A stretch of 50,001 nucleotides of DNA from Streptosporangiaceae bacterium (GCA_019245115.1 JAFARZ010000299.1:1-50001); one strand, 5' to 3'; counted from the first letter of the stretch, positions 37,264 to 46,008 are shown. Program-made: numbers and translations. The notes: a model not told the origin generated them from the letters alone.

Positions 37264-38019
37264 ATGGATCGGAATGCCTACCGTGACGAAGGCAGCGGAA
37301 GAGCCGACCAGTCCGATGCCTACTGGCGGCGCCGCGTTATCACCCTGGCGCTCGGCCTGGGCCTCCTCGGGGCACTGGCCTGGGCGTTCTCCGGGGGAGG
37401 CGCCAAGCCTAGCCCGTCTGGATCGGCCAGCGTGCTCCCGGTCAGCGCCATCGGCACCGCCGTGCCTCACCTGCCCTCGGACGCCGCTTCCTCAGGTACC
37501 GGGGCCTCGGCCAGCACCGGATCCGGCGTACCCGGCATTCCCGCCATCTCGCGGTCTTCGTCGCGGCCGAGGTCCACGGCCCATGGCACGCAGCATCCGT
37601 CGGCGTCGGCGACCCCGGCAGGCGCGATTCCGCCCGGTCGGCGGTGTCCGCCGAGCGCGGTCGTGCTGAGCTTGTTCACCGACCGCACCAGCTACGGCCC
37701 GTCACAGTATCCCCGGTTCGAGGTCTACGCGGTCTCCACGTCCTCGGGCAGCTGCGCCTTCGACCCAGGCCAGATGCAGATCGTCGTGCTGTCGTCGGGC
37801 CGGATCGTCTGGGACTCGGCGGACTGCTACCGCGCCGGCCAGCGGATCGCGAACCTGACCAGGGGAGTCCCGGCCGAGGCCGCCGTCACCTGGAACCGGG
37901 CCATCACCCTGCCCGGCTGCCAGGTGCTGGCCCCGGCGGCCCGTGACGGCAGCTACACGGTCCAGGCCCGTACCGGCACCGTGCGCAGTCCCGTCCGCGC
38001 CTTCAGACTGACCGGCTAG
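37264..38019 (+). CDS. Membrane-anchored hypothetical protein with extracytoplasmic domain
   Basis: 251 residues. Short basic cytoplasmic start, one membrane segment near residues 26-42 (VITLALGLGLLGALAWAF), a Ser/Ala/Pro-rich linker of about 80 residues, then a folded C-terminal part (about 140-251). That part has Cys in GRRCPPSAV, GSCAFDP, SADCYRAG and LPGCQVL, likely two disulphides. The domain looks like an Ig-like beta-sandwich of unknown family. ATG 37264 lies 7 bases after CATACT, suggesting a leaderless transcript; an upstream in-frame start is less likely. The stop overlaps the convergent radA stop by 3 bases. Confidence 0.75.
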   Translation: MDRNAYRDEGSGRADQSDAYWRRRVITLALGLGLLGALAWAFSGGGAKPSPSGSASVLPVSAIGTAVPHLPSDAASSGTGASASTGSGVPGIPAISRSSSRPRSTAHGTQHPSASATPAGAIPPGRRCPPSAVVLSLFTDRTSYGPSQYPRFEVYAVSTSSGSCAFDPGQMQIVVLSSGRIVWDSADCYRAGQRIANLTRGVPAEAAVTWNRAITLPGCQVLAPAARDGSYTVQARTGTVRSPVRAFRLTG

Positions 38020-39401
38020 CTCCGGCCGAGGACCACGGCCAGCGCTTGCCTGAGGTCCGATACCTCCGCGACCTCGATGGTCCGGCTCCCCCCGTCATCC
38101 GCGGACAGCGAAGCCGATCCAGCGGGCACCACAGCCCGGCGGAACCCCATCCGTTCGGCCTCGGCCAGCCGCCGTGACAGCCCGGTCACCCGGCGGACCT
38201 CTCCGGCCAGCCCGATCTCCCCGATGGCCACCACCCCGTGCGGCACGGTCAGGTTACCGGCCGAACTGGCCAGCGCGACGGCGACGGCCATGTCCACGGA
38301 AGGCTCGGTCAACCGCATCCCGCCCACCGTGGCCGCGTACACGTCCTGCTTGCCGAGCTTGAACCCGCTCCGCCGGTGCAGGACCGCGAGCACCATGCCC
38401 ACCCTGGCTCCGTCGAGCCCCGCCGTGGCCCGCCGTGGCACATCCAGCACCGAGGGACCGACCAGGGCCTGGACCTCCGCGGGCAACGGCCTGCGGCCCT
38501 CCAGCGTGACCGTGACGCAGGTCCCGGGCACCGGCTCGTGGTGCGAGGAGAGGAACAACCCGCTCGGATCCGGCAGGCCGATGAGCCCGTACTCGCCGAG
38601 GTCGAAGCAGCCGACCTCGTCGGTCGGCCCGTAGCGGTTCTTCACCGCGCGCACCATGCGCAGCCGTGAGTGCCGGTCGCCGTCGAAATGCAGCACCACG
38701 TCCACCAGATGCTCGAGCGTCCGCGGGCCGGCCACCGACCCGTCCTTGGTGACGTGCCCGACCAGGATGGTGGGCAGCGCGCGTTCCTTGGCCACCGCGG
38801 TCAGCGCCGCCGCCACCTCGCGGACCTGGGTCACCCCGCCTGGCACCCCGTCCACTCCGGCGGCGGCGATCGTCTGCACCGAGTCGATGATCAGCAGCCG
38901 CGGCTCGACCGCCGCCACGTGGCCGAGCACCAGGTCCAGGTCGGTCTCCGCGGCCAGGAACAGCCGCTCGTGGAGCGCCCCGATGCGGTCCGCCCGCAGC
39001 CGCACCTGGGCCGCCGATTCCTCGCCGGTGATGTACAGGACCGGCCCCGACTCGGCCACCAGTGCACCGGCCTCGAGAAGCAGCGTCGACTTGCCCACGC
39101 CCGGTTCTCCGGCCAGCAGCAGCACCGCTCCGGGCACCAGGCCGCCGCCGAGCACCCGGTCCAGCTCGTCCATACCGGTGGGCCGCGCGCTGGCGGTGGC
39201 CGCGTCCACTTTGGCGATCGGTACCGCCGGCGTGCCGGGCACTACCGCGTCGCGCACGGAGACGGTACGCGGCCGCGACGTGCCCGACTCGGTCACCGTT
39301 CCCCAGGCCTGGCACTCCCCGCAGCGGCCGGTCCATTTGGCCGTCTGCCACCCGCACTCCGAGCACCGGTAACCGGAGGTGCTCGCCGTCGACTTCGCCA
39401 T
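38016..39401 (-). CDS. radA: DNA repair protein RadA (Sms)
   Basis: 461 residues. Acts in recombination intermediate processing. N-terminal C4 zinc finger: Cys 13, 16, 27, 30 (YRCSECGWQTAKWTGRCGEC). RecA-like core with Walker A GEPGVGKSTL, IDSVQTIAAAGVDG and the RadA-specific KNRYG motif. The C-terminal Lon-protease-like domain lacks a catalytic Ser-Lys dyad, as in all RadA. ATG 39401 is the family start. In other actinobacteria disA (c-di-AMP synthase) lies beside radA; here it does not. Confidence 0.96.
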   Translation of the reverse strand: MAKSTASTSGYRCSECGWQTAKWTGRCGECQAWGTVTESGTSRPRTVSVRDAVVPGTPAVPIAKVDAATASARPTGMDELDRVLGGGLVPGAVLLLAGEPGVGKSTLLLEAGALVAESGPVLYITGEESAAQVRLRADRIGALHERLFLAAETDLDLVLGHVAAVEPRLLIIDSVQTIAAAGVDGVPGGVTQVREVAAALTAVAKERALPTILVGHVTKDGSVAGPRTLEHLVDVVLHFDGDRHSRLRMVRAVKNRYGPTDEVGCFDLGEYGLIGLPDPSGLFLSSHHEPVPGTCVTVTLEGRRPLPAEVQALVGPSVLDVPRRATAGLDGARVGMVLAVLHRRSGFKLGKQDVYAATVGGMRLTEPSVDMAVAVALASSAGNLTVPHGVVAIGEIGLAGEVRRVTGLSRRLAEAERMGFRRAVVPAGSASLSADDGGSRTIEVAEVSDLRQALAVVLGRS

Positions 39402-39468
39402 GGCGGCACATTAGCGGCTACCTCTGACAATTACGGGGACGCCACCCTGGCCCGGATAAGCTTCAAGC

Positions 39469-40263
39469 GTGAGTAACATCCGGGTGGCGCTATCAACGTC
39501 GTCGGTCTACCCGGAGCGGACTCCGGACGCGTTCGAGATCGCCGCCCGGCTGGGTTACGACGGTGTCGAGATCATGGTTTACCCCGATCCGGTGAGCCAG
39601 GACGCTGACGTGCTACGCCGCCTGTCCGATTACCACCAGATGCCGGTCCTGTCCGTGCACGCGCCGAGCCTGCTGCTGACCCAGCGGGTCTGGGGGCGCG
39701 AGCCGTGGGGCAAGCTGCGCCGCGCCAGGGAACTCGCCGAGGCGCTGGGCGCCGGCGTGGTGGTGGTCCACCCGCCGTTCCGCTGGCAGCGTGAGTACGC
39801 CAGGGGGTTCGAAGAGGGCATCGCGAAGATGGCCGACGAGACCGATGTGATCTTCGCGGTCGAGAACATGTACCCGCTACGGGCCGGCGCGACCGAAGTC
39901 ACCGGATATGCCCCCCACTGGGACCCGACCAGGCTCGACGTCGGCCACGTGACGCTCGACCTGTCGCACACGGCCGCGTCGGGCTCGAACGCCATGGCCA
40001 TGGCCGCGGCCCTGGGTGACAAGCTGTCTCATGTGCACCTGGCCGACGGCACCGGGGCGCCCGGTGGTCCGATACCGGACGAGCACCTGGTGCCCGGCCG
40101 CGGCAGCCAGCCGTGCGCGGAACTCCTGCGACGTCTGACCGCCACCGGCTACCCGGGAACGGTCGTGGTCGAGGTCAAGACCCACCGGGCTTCGACGAGT
40201 CAGGACAGGGTAGCCGACCTGGCCGAATCCCTCACCTTCGCCCGGGAGCACCTGCGGACCTAG
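39469..40263 (+). CDS. Sugar phosphate isomerase/epimerase (TIM barrel)
   Basis: 264 residues, xylose-isomerase-like/AP-endonuclease-2 TIM barrel. Begins VSNIRVALSTSSVYPERTP; motifs LGYDGVEIMVYPDP, LSVHAPSLLL, VIFAVENMYPL, GHVTLDLSHTAASG and KLSHVHLADG carry the Glu/His/Asp metal ligands. GTG 39469 gives this start. It is like the conserved actinobacterial family near Rv0498 of M. tuberculosis. Substrate unknown; also related in fold to IolE, but too distant to be a second one. BKACE gene follows 13 bases later. Confidence 0.85.
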   Translation: MSNIRVALSTSSVYPERTPDAFEIAARLGYDGVEIMVYPDPVSQDADVLRRLSDYHQMPVLSVHAPSLLLTQRVWGREPWGKLRRARELAEALGAGVVVVHPPFRWQREYARGFEEGIAKMADETDVIFAVENMYPLRAGATEVTGYAPHWDPTRLDVGHVTLDLSHTAASGSNAMAMAAALGDKLSHVHLADGTGAPGGPIPDEHLVPGRGSQPCAELLRRLTATGYPGTVVVEVKTHRASTSQDRVADLAESLTFAREHLRT

Positions 40264-40276
40264 GTACGCTGCGAGC

Positions 40277-41137
40277 ATGGTGAAAACCCTTATCACTGTG
40301 GCACCGACGGGTGCAGAAGCTGACAAGGCCGCTGCCCCTTCTCTCCCCGTTACGACGAACGAACTGGTGACCACGGCCAAGGAGTGCGAGGCGGCCGGGG
40401 CTGCCGTCATCCATGTGCATATACGCGATGAGCAGGCTCGTCCCACCTTGGACCGGGCCCGGCTGACCGATACGGTCGCCGCGCTGCGCGACGCCACGGA
40501 CCTGATCGTCCAGTTGTCCACGGGCGGCGCCGTGACCGACTCCTTCGAGGCCCGGCTGGGGGTGCTGGACGCGGCGCCGGACGCGTGCTCGCTCACCTGC
40601 GGCACGGTCAACTTCGGTGACGACGTGTTCGCCAACCCGTGGGGTTTCATCAAGGACCTGTACCAGCTCACCCAGGAACGCCGGGTCGTGCCGGAGTTCG
40701 AGCTGTTCGACCTGGGGCACGTGGCCACGCTGCACCGGCTGCTGGCCGAGTTCGGGCCGCCCGCGGGCGGCCATGTGCACTGCGACCTGGTGATGGGCGT
40801 GCCAGGCGGAATGCCGGGGGACCTGCCCACGCTGACCGCGGCCGTCGCCGCGCTGCCCGCGGGGGCGACCTGGTCGGCGACCGGCATCGGGCGCACCACG
40901 CTGCCGGTGATGCTCGGCGCGCTGGCGGCCGGCGGTCACCTGCGGGTGGGCATGGAAGACACGCTGAGCTACTCCCGCGGCCGCCCGGTGGCCCGCAACG
41001 CGGAACTGGTGGAGCGAGCCGCCCAGCTCGCCACGATCGCCCAGCGCCCCCCAATGGCTTCTGGCGAAGCCCGTGTTTTTCTGGGGGGTATAAACCAACC
41101 CCCCAGACCCCCCGCCTGCGACGCGTCTCGCCGTTAG
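40277..41137 (+). CDS. BKACE-family (beta-keto acid cleavage, DUF849) enzyme
   Basis: 286 residues. The DUF849 family condenses beta-keto acids with acetyl-CoA, as in 3-keto-5-aminohexanoate cleavage. Motifs: ITVAPTGAEADKAAAPSLPV, the zinc-binding AVIHVHIRDEQ, ACSLTCGTVNFGDDVF, GHVHCDLVMGVPGGMPG and GHLRVGMEDTLSYSRG. The C-terminal 25 residues (from about PPMASGEAR) are translated from a G6/C6 hairpin element and look unlike the family, so the ancestral stop was probably earlier. Substrate unknown. Confidence 0.87.
   Translation: MVKTLITVAPTGAEADKAAAPSLPVTTNELVTTAKECEAAGAAVIHVHIRDEQARPTLDRARLTDTVAALRDATDLIVQLSTGGAVTDSFEARLGVLDAAPDACSLTCGTVNFGDDVFANPWGFIKDLYQLTQERRVVPEFELFDLGHVATLHRLLAEFGPPAGGHVHCDLVMGVPGGMPGDLPTLTAAVAALPAGATWSATGIGRTTLPVMLGALAAGGHLRVGMEDTLSYSRGRPVARNAELVERAAQLATIAQRPPMASGEARVFLGGINQPPRPPACDASRR
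41081..41113. repeat. G6/C6 hairpin element at the BKACE 3' end
   Basis: CTGGGGGG (41081-41088), 10-base loop, CCCCCCAG (41099-41106), then ACCCCCC (41107-41113). Same layout as 47216-47245 and 6474-6504. It encodes part of the final 20 residues of the BKACE protein. Confidence 0.85.
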
Positions 41138-41140
41138 TTT

Positions 41141-41180
41141 CGCCCGGCCGGGAGGCCCTTCGGACCTCCGCGGCCGGGCG
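41141..41180. terminator. Strong GC hairpin after the BKACE gene
   Basis: CGCCCGGCCG-GGAGG (41141-41155) pairs with CCTCC-GCGGCCGGGCG (41165-41180), with TTCG in the loop. It starts 4 bases after the stop. No T tract, but stability and position suit a terminator or dispersed palindrome. Confidence 0.65.
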
Positions 41181-41274
41181 ATCGCGAAGCTCGCTCGCGC
41201 TCGCCGCGAGGGCCACTGTGCCTCCCCGCTTGCTCGGCGTTTGCAACTGCAAGCGGGGTGGATAAACTAAGTGC

Positions 41275-41649
41275 ATGGCTAATTCGATCGGTGACTACAT
41301 CAGGGAGCAGCGGGAGCAGGCGCGGATCTCGCTGCGTCAGCTCGCGCAGCAGGCCGGGGTGTCGAACCCGTATCTGAGCCAGGTCGAGCGAGGCCTCCGC
41401 AAGCCCAGCGCGGACATTCTCCAGCAGATCGCCAAGGGCTTGCGGATTTCCGCGGAGCGGCTGTACGTGCAGGCCGGCATCCTGGAAGACCGCCCGGCCG
41501 ATTCGGGTGTCCGGTCGGCGCTGCTCACCGACCCCGAGTTGAACGAGCGCCAGAAGCAGGTGCTCATCGAGATCTACGAGTCATTCCGGAAAGAGAACGC
41601 GGCCCTGGCGGCCACGGAAACTGTGACCCCACCCCCTGCGGAAGGGTAG
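41275..41649 (+). CDS. XRE-family helix-turn-helix regulator
   Basis: 124 residues. HTH_3 domain at about residues 8-64: IREQREQARISLRQLAQQAG, VSNPYLSQVERGLRKPSADI, LQQIAKGLRISAERLYVQAG. The C-terminal helix has LTDPELNERQKQVLIEIYES. Resembles Rv0474 of M. tuberculosis, which also lies near a DUF2516 gene. Targets are unknown. ATG 41275 gives MANSIGDYIREQR. Confidence 0.9.
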   Translation: MANSIGDYIREQREQARISLRQLAQQAGVSNPYLSQVERGLRKPSADILQQIAKGLRISAERLYVQAGILEDRPADSGVRSALLTDPELNERQKQVLIEIYESFRKENAALAATETVTPPPAEG

Positions 41650-41658
41650 CGTGAAGCT

Positions 41659-41991
41659 GTGTTCGGCAACCTGACCCCGCTCAACGACTTCTTCATCGCC
41701 TTGGGCTTCGCCGCGTTCCTTGTCGAGGCATGGGCCCTCATTGACGCCATCGGCAGGCCCACCCAGGCCTTCGTCGCCACCGGCAAGCAGACCAAGCAAC
41801 TGTGGCTGATCATTCTGGGCGTGGCGGCCGTCGTCGGCCTGGCTTCGGCCGTCTACAAAGTCGGACCGCTGTCCATCTTGACCGTCGCGGCGTTCGTCGC
41901 GGCCGCCGTCTACCTGACCGATGTCCGGCCCAAGGTCAAGGACTTCCGCGGTGGCGGCGGCACCAGCAACGGACCGTACGGTCCCTGGTAG
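41659..41991 (+). CDS. DUF2516 family membrane protein
   Basis: 110 residues with three hydrophobic segments (FFIALGFAAFLVEAWALIDA, LWLIILGVAAVVGLASAVY, SILTVAAFVAAAVYLTDV) and a conserved DVRPKVKDF followed by a Gly-rich tail. GTG 41659 starts 9 bases after the XRE stop, so the two are probably co-transcribed. Function unknown. Confidence 0.88.
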   Translation: MFGNLTPLNDFFIALGFAAFLVEAWALIDAIGRPTQAFVATGKQTKQLWLIILGVAAVVGLASAVYKVGPLSILTVAAFVAAAVYLTDVRPKVKDFRGGGGTSNGPYGPW

Positions 41992-42015
41992 AGCCACCAC
42001 AGCCGTTCGGGATAA

Positions 42016-42939
42016 TTAAAAGAGCAACAGTGCGACGGGGGCTGCCGCTATCAGCGCGGAGCCCAGGCAGATCGCGGCCACGGCGGGAGCGGGCAGCGGG
42101 CGGACGGGGTGCAGCAGCCGGGTGACACGGGCCGCCACCTCGCCCTCCGGGCCGGTCGTGGCGGCCAGCGCCCCCGTCGGTACCTGACCCGCGGTACCCA
42201 CCCGGACCAGCGCGGACACCAGTTCGCGGGCCGGGCGGGCGCGCAGCGCGCGATCGTCGGCCAGCATCTCGACCAGCAGGGCCACCGCCTGGTAGGCGTC
42301 CGTGCACCGCGCCGATCTGGGGAACGCGCGCCGCAGCGCGGTGAACGGCAGCAGCACCAGGTCATGCCGCTCGCGCACGTGCGCGCGCTCGTGGGCCAGC
42401 ACGGCGGCGAGCTCGGCCGGGCATAGCAGTTCCAGCGCCCCGGCACTGACCACGATCTTGGAGCGCAGCCCCGGCAGGCAGTATGCGGCGGCGGCCGGAT
42501 GATCCACCACCAGCGCGCCGGGCACCTTCGGATCGCCGTGGGCCAGCAGCGCCAGCAGCTCCCGCTGGCGGCGCCTGGCCTGGACCAGAGCCGCGGTGGC
42601 CGCGACCAGCACCCAGCACAGCAGCGACAGCAGCGCCAGCCCGGCGGTCAGGCAGCACATCCGGACCACCAGCAAGACCGGCGGCCCGTGCGGTCCGGCT
42701 AGCGCAAGGCTCCGCAGCCGCCACAGGGCGCTCGCCACGCTGGTCCGGTCGACGGGCAGAGCCAGGCCGAGCAGGGCGCCTACGGCCGCGATGCCCGCGG
42801 CCAGGCCAAGCGCCTGCCACAGCAGAATGGCGGCGGCCGGCGACCGCCGCGGCCAGCTGGCTCCCACCAGCGCCGAGGCGCCCGCAACGCTCCCGATGGC
42901 GACTACGGCGAGAAGCGCCGCGTCAGCCAGTCCCGTCAT
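42016..42939 (-). CDS. M56 (BlaR1/MecR1-type) integral membrane metallopeptidase
   Basis: 307 residues. Four to five hydrophobic segments and a zincin motif HERAH near residue 188 in VLAHERAHVRERHDLVLLPF, typical of peptidase M56. There is no C-terminal penicillin-binding sensor domain, so it is not a full BlaR1. Paired with a BlaI-like repressor gene that overlaps its start by 17 bases; together they could form a membrane-signal release switch. The ATG directly abuts GGAGGAG, too close for normal ribosome spacing, suggesting coupled translation. Confidence 0.85.
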   Translation of the reverse strand: MTGLADAALLAVVAIGSVAGASALVGASWPRRSPAAAILLWQALGLAAGIAAVGALLGLALPVDRTSVASALWRLRSLALAGPHGPPVLLVVRMCCLTAGLALLSLLCWVLVAATAALVQARRRQRELLALLAHGDPKVPGALVVDHPAAAAYCLPGLRSKIVVSAGALELLCPAELAAVLAHERAHVRERHDLVLLPFTALRRAFPRSARCTDAYQAVALLVEMLADDRALRARPARELVSALVRVGTAGQVPTGALAATTGPEGEVAARVTRLLHPVRPLPAPAVAAICLGSALIAAAPVALLLF

Positions 42940-43294
42940 CTCCTCCGCCGATTTGCTCTAGTGCTTCACGCAACGCTTCGGCCTCTACGCCGGACACGGA
43001 GCGCGCGAACCGGGTCAGCGCGGCGGTCCGATCCCCCGTCTGATCCAGCGCGGTCAGCATCAACTCGGCGACGTATGCCTCGCGTGTCGCGGAAGGACAA
43101 TACCGCCAGGCACGCCCATCGCGCTGCCGTCTGGCGAAACCCTTCTTGGCGAGTCGGTCCAGCACGGTCATCACCGTCGTGTGAGCCAGGTTACGTTCGG
43201 GCAGCCTAGCACTTACCTCGCGGACAGTAAGCGAAACATCCGTCTGCCAGAGCACTTCCATGATCGCGCGTTCAAGTTCGCCTAGCCGGTTCAC
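42923..43294 (-). CDS. BlaI/MecI/CopY-family transcriptional repressor
   Basis: 123 residues. Winged helix: LGELERAIMEVLWQTDVSLT, VREVSARLPERNLAHTTVMT, VLDRLAKKGFARRQRDGRAW, then a helical dimerisation tail (ALTRFARSVSGVEAEALREA). Repressors of this type are cleaved after signalling by a linked M56 protease. GTG 43294 is chosen; a TTG 9 bases upstream is possible. TACATT about 8 bases before the GTG suggests a leaderless transcript. Confidence 0.9.
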   Translation of the reverse strand: MNRLGELERAIMEVLWQTDVSLTVREVSARLPERNLAHTTVMTVLDRLAKKGFARRQRDGRAWRYCPSATREAYVAELMLTALDQTGDRTAALTRFARSVSGVEAEALREALEQIGGGDDGTG

Positions 43295-43311
43295 GGTCGT
43301 CAATGTACCCC

Positions 43312-43800
43312 TTACTCGGGAGCGGCGAAACGGGCGAAGGCTTGCAGGTTCGCCAGGCTCTCGCCGCGCTTGGCCCGCCACGCCCACTCGCGGCGGATGG
43401 CGGTGGCGAAGCCCAGTTCCAGCGCCTTGTCGAAGTTCTCGTCGGAGTAGGTCAGGACGCAGCCGAGCAACCGGTCGACGTCGCCCGCCGCGCTGAGCGG
43501 CAGCCGGCCAACCAGGTACACGTCGCCGACCGGGTCAAGGGCGAAGTGGACGCCGTACATCCGGCCGTTACGCCCCAGCAGGAAGCGGTAGAACTCCGCG
43601 TGGTTCTCGTCTGGCTGGCGGCAGAAGAACGCCTCGACCAGCAGGCTGTACTGGTCGGCGATGAGCCAGGTCATCGTGGCCAGCTTGTGCTGGCCGACGA
43701 GTTTGACCAGGTACGCCCCCGGTCGCGGGTTCTCGTACTCCAGGCCGAGCTCGCTCAGGGACCGCTCGATGAGGGCCGGCGCGTCCAAGGGCCCGGTCAC
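43312..43800 (-). CDS. YbjN-domain protein next to mshA
   Basis: 162 residues. Domain with LSELGLEYENPRPGAYLVKL, LLVEAFFCRQPDENHAEFY and YSDENFDKALELGFATAIR, as in mycobacterial Rv0487, which also follows mshA. These resemble secretion-chaperone folds; function unknown. GTG 43798-43800 overlaps the mshA stop as GTGA, so the long open frame upstream is ignored. Likely co-translated with mshA. Confidence 0.87.
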   Translation of the reverse strand: MTGPLDAPALIERSLSELGLEYENPRPGAYLVKLVGQHKLATMTWLIADQYSLLVEAFFCRQPDENHAEFYRFLLGRNGRMYGVHFALDPVGDVYLVGRLPLSAAGDVDRLLGCVLTYSDENFDKALELGFATAIRREWAWRAKRGESLANLQAFARFAAPE

Positions 43801-45104
43801 GCGCTCAGCGCTGCGGCTGCCTCGTTCATGACACCTGTATACACGTCGATCAGCCCGTCCGCGGTCGCGGCCCAGCCGAACGCCGACGCGTGCGCCACGG
43901 CTCCTCGTGACAACGACTCCAGCCGCGCGGCGCAAGCCGGGGAACCGGCCAGCTCCGCCACCACCCGTGCGTAGTCCGCGGGGTCGTGCCCCTCGACCAG
44001 CACCCCGGAGAAACCGTCCCGCACCGCGGTGCGGAGCCCGCCGACGGCCGCCGCGATCACCGGTGTTCCGCAGGCCTGCGCTTCGAGCGCGACCAGGCCG
44101 AATGATTCCGAATGCGAGGGCACCATCACCAGCGACGCCGCACGGTACCACTCGGCCAGCTCGGCCTGCGGACATGGCGGCTCGAACCGGACCCGGCCGG
44201 CCATGCCCAGTCCCGATGCCAGCGCGGTCAGCCGGCCGGGCGCGCCCACCTCTGAGCCGCTCGGGCCGCCGACGAACACGACCACGAGCCTGGACGCGAG
44301 ATGCGGCGCGTGCTCGCGGAGCAGCGACGCGGCGCGGAGCACGATGTCCGGTCCCTTGAGCGGCTGGATGCGCCCGGCGAACAGCAGCACCACCGCGTCC
44401 GCGGGCAGGCCGAACCGCCGCCTGGCCGCCGCCGATGAGCCCGGCCGGAACACCGACAGGTCCACTCCCGGGCTGACCACACGGACCCGCGACTCGTCGG
44501 CCCCGTACAGCCCGGCGAGCTGCCTGGCCTCCTCGGTCGTGTTGGCCACCAGGCGGTCGGCGGCGCTCACCACCTCGTGCTCGCCGCGGATGCGGGCCGC
44601 GGGCTCGGCGCTGTCGCCGTCCGCAAGGGCCAGGTTCTTGACCTTCCCCAGCGTGTGCATGGACTGCACCAGCGGGATCCCCCACCGCTCCGCGGCGGTG
44701 GCGGCCACCTGGCCGGACAGCCAGTAGTGCGCGTGCACCAGGTCGTACCGGCCGGGCGCGTACGCGGCCTCGGTGCGCAGCACGCCGAACGTGAACGGGC
44801 AGATCTGCGCGGGAAGCGAGTTCTTGTCGAGCTCCTCGAAGGGCCCGGCTATCACGTTACGGACCAGGACGCCGGGGACGAGCTCGGTCGCCGGTGGCGA
44901 ATCGCGGCAGACGGCCCGGGTGAATATCTCTACTTCGATGTCCCGTTCGGCGAGGCGTTTGGCCACCTCGACCACGTAGACGTTGAGCCCGCCCGCGTCA
45001 CCGGTACCCGGCTGGTCCAGCGGAGAAGTGTGAAGGCTGATGGTCGCGATCCGCCTGAGCGGGTCCCTGGGCCTGTCCCGGACATCCCGCGGCTGTTCGT
45101 GCAC
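43797..45104 (-). CDS. mshA: D-inositol-3-phosphate glycosyltransferase (mycothiol synthesis)
   Basis: 435 residues, a GT-B family 4 glycosyltransferase. Joins UDP-GlcNAc to 1L-myo-inositol-1-phosphate, the committed step of mycothiol. N-terminal motif IATISLHTSPLDQPGTGDAG and GGLNVYVVEVAKRL bind the acceptor; HAHYWLSGQVA, ANTTEEARQL and later PSHSESFGLVALEAQACGTP bind the donor. GTG 45102-45104 is used. Divergent from gpmA, as near Rv0486-Rv0489. Confidence 0.93.
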   Translation of the reverse strand: MHEQPRDVRDRPRDPLRRIATISLHTSPLDQPGTGDAGGLNVYVVEVAKRLAERDIEVEIFTRAVCRDSPPATELVPGVLVRNVIAGPFEELDKNSLPAQICPFTFGVLRTEAAYAPGRYDLVHAHYWLSGQVAATAAERWGIPLVQSMHTLGKVKNLALADGDSAEPAARIRGEHEVVSAADRLVANTTEEARQLAGLYGADESRVRVVSPGVDLSVFRPGSSAAARRRFGLPADAVVLLFAGRIQPLKGPDIVLRAASLLREHAPHLASRLVVVFVGGPSGSEVGAPGRLTALASGLGMAGRVRFEPPCPQAELAEWYRAASLVMVPSHSESFGLVALEAQACGTPVIAAAVGGLRTAVRDGFSGVLVEGHDPADYARVVAELAGSPACAARLESLSRGAVAHASAFGWAATADGLIDVYTGVMNEAAAALSA

Positions 45105-45143
45105 GCTCTAACTCAACTCAAATCAGCCATCCGGTGTTCCCGG

Positions 45144-45177
45144 GCCGAGCGCAGCGAGGCCTTGGCGCGGAGAAAAG
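45144..45177. repeat. Dispersed repeat GCCGAGCGCAGCGAGG, copy 1
   Basis: GCCGAGCGCAGCGAGGCC followed by TTGGCGCGGAG and AAAA, between the mshA and gpmA starts. A near-identical copy is at 48847-48881. Confidence 0.75.
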
Positions 45178-45191
45178 ATAGGCTTGCGAGA

Positions 45192-45929
45192 ATGCGAACC
45201 CTGGTGCTGCTTCGGCATGGCGAGAGTGAGTGGAACTCCAAAGGCTTGTTCACCGGATGGGTGGACGTCGGCTTGTCGGCCGCCGGCCGGCAGGAGGCCC
45301 TCGATGGTGGCAAGCTGCTCGCCGAGGCCGGCGTCCAGCCGCACGTGGTGCACACCTCGGTGCTGACCCGGGCCATTCAGACCGCCAATATCGCGCTGGA
45401 GGAGGCCGGGCTGGGTTGGCTCCCGGTCCGCCGCTCGTGGCGGCTGAACGAGCGCCACTATGGCGCCCTCCAGGGCAAGGACAAGGCGAGGACCAGGGAG
45501 GAGTTCGGTGACGAGCAGTTCATGCTGTGGCGGCGTTCCTACGACGTCCCGCCGCCGCCGATCTCCGACGACGATCCGCTGTCTCAGGCCGCGGATCCCC
45601 GTTACCAGGGCCTACCGCCGGAGCTGAGGCCGCGGACCGAGTGCCTGAAGGACGTGGTGGCGCGGCTGCTGCCGTACTGGTATGACGTGATCGTGCCCGA
45701 TCTGGCCGCCGGGACCGTGCTGATCGTGGCGCACGGGAACTCGCTCCGGGCCCTGGTCAAGCACCTGGACGGGATCGGCGACGCGGAGATCGCGGAGCTG
45801 AACATCCCGACCGGCATCCCGCTGCTCTACCAGCTCGACGAGTCCTTCCGGCCCGCTGAGCCGGGCCGTTACCTGGACCCGAAAGCCGCGGCCGAGGCGG
45901 CGGAGGCGGTCAAGAACCAGGGTCGCTGA
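45192..45929 (+). CDS. gpmA: 2,3-bisphosphoglycerate-dependent phosphoglycerate mutase
   Basis: 245 residues. Interconverts 3- and 2-phosphoglycerate in glycolysis. Catalytic RHGESEWN with phospho-His near residue 9, ERHYGALQGKDKART, and the second His in VLIVAHGNSLRALVKHLDG. ATG 45192 gives MRTLVLLRHGES, the family start; the longer open frame is antisense to mshA. Upstream of senX3 as in mycobacteria. Confidence 0.95.
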   Translation: MRTLVLLRHGESEWNSKGLFTGWVDVGLSAAGRQEALDGGKLLAEAGVQPHVVHTSVLTRAIQTANIALEEAGLGWLPVRRSWRLNERHYGALQGKDKARTREEFGDEQFMLWRRSYDVPPPPISDDDPLSQAADPRYQGLPPELRPRTECLKDVVARLLPYWYDVIVPDLAAGTVLIVAHGNSLRALVKHLDGIGDAEIAELNIPTGIPLLYQLDESFRPAEPGRYLDPKAAAEAAEAVKNQGR

Positions 45930-45986
45930 TCGGGACCGGTGTGCCGAAAACGGGCAGAACGGGGCCTTAACGACTGTTTACGCATA

Positions 45987-46008
45987 GGTGAACATCGCTC
46001 GAATATCG
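45987..46008 (-). promoter_or_regulatory. Weak PHO-box-like direct repeat upstream of senX3
   Basis: GGTGAACATCG (45987-45997) and CTCGAATATCG (45998-46008) are adjacent 11-base repeats agreeing at 7 positions. On the minus strand the first reads CGATGTTCACC with the GTTCACC core of PhoP/RegX3 sites. It could allow autoregulation, but the second unit is poor. Confidence 0.35.
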
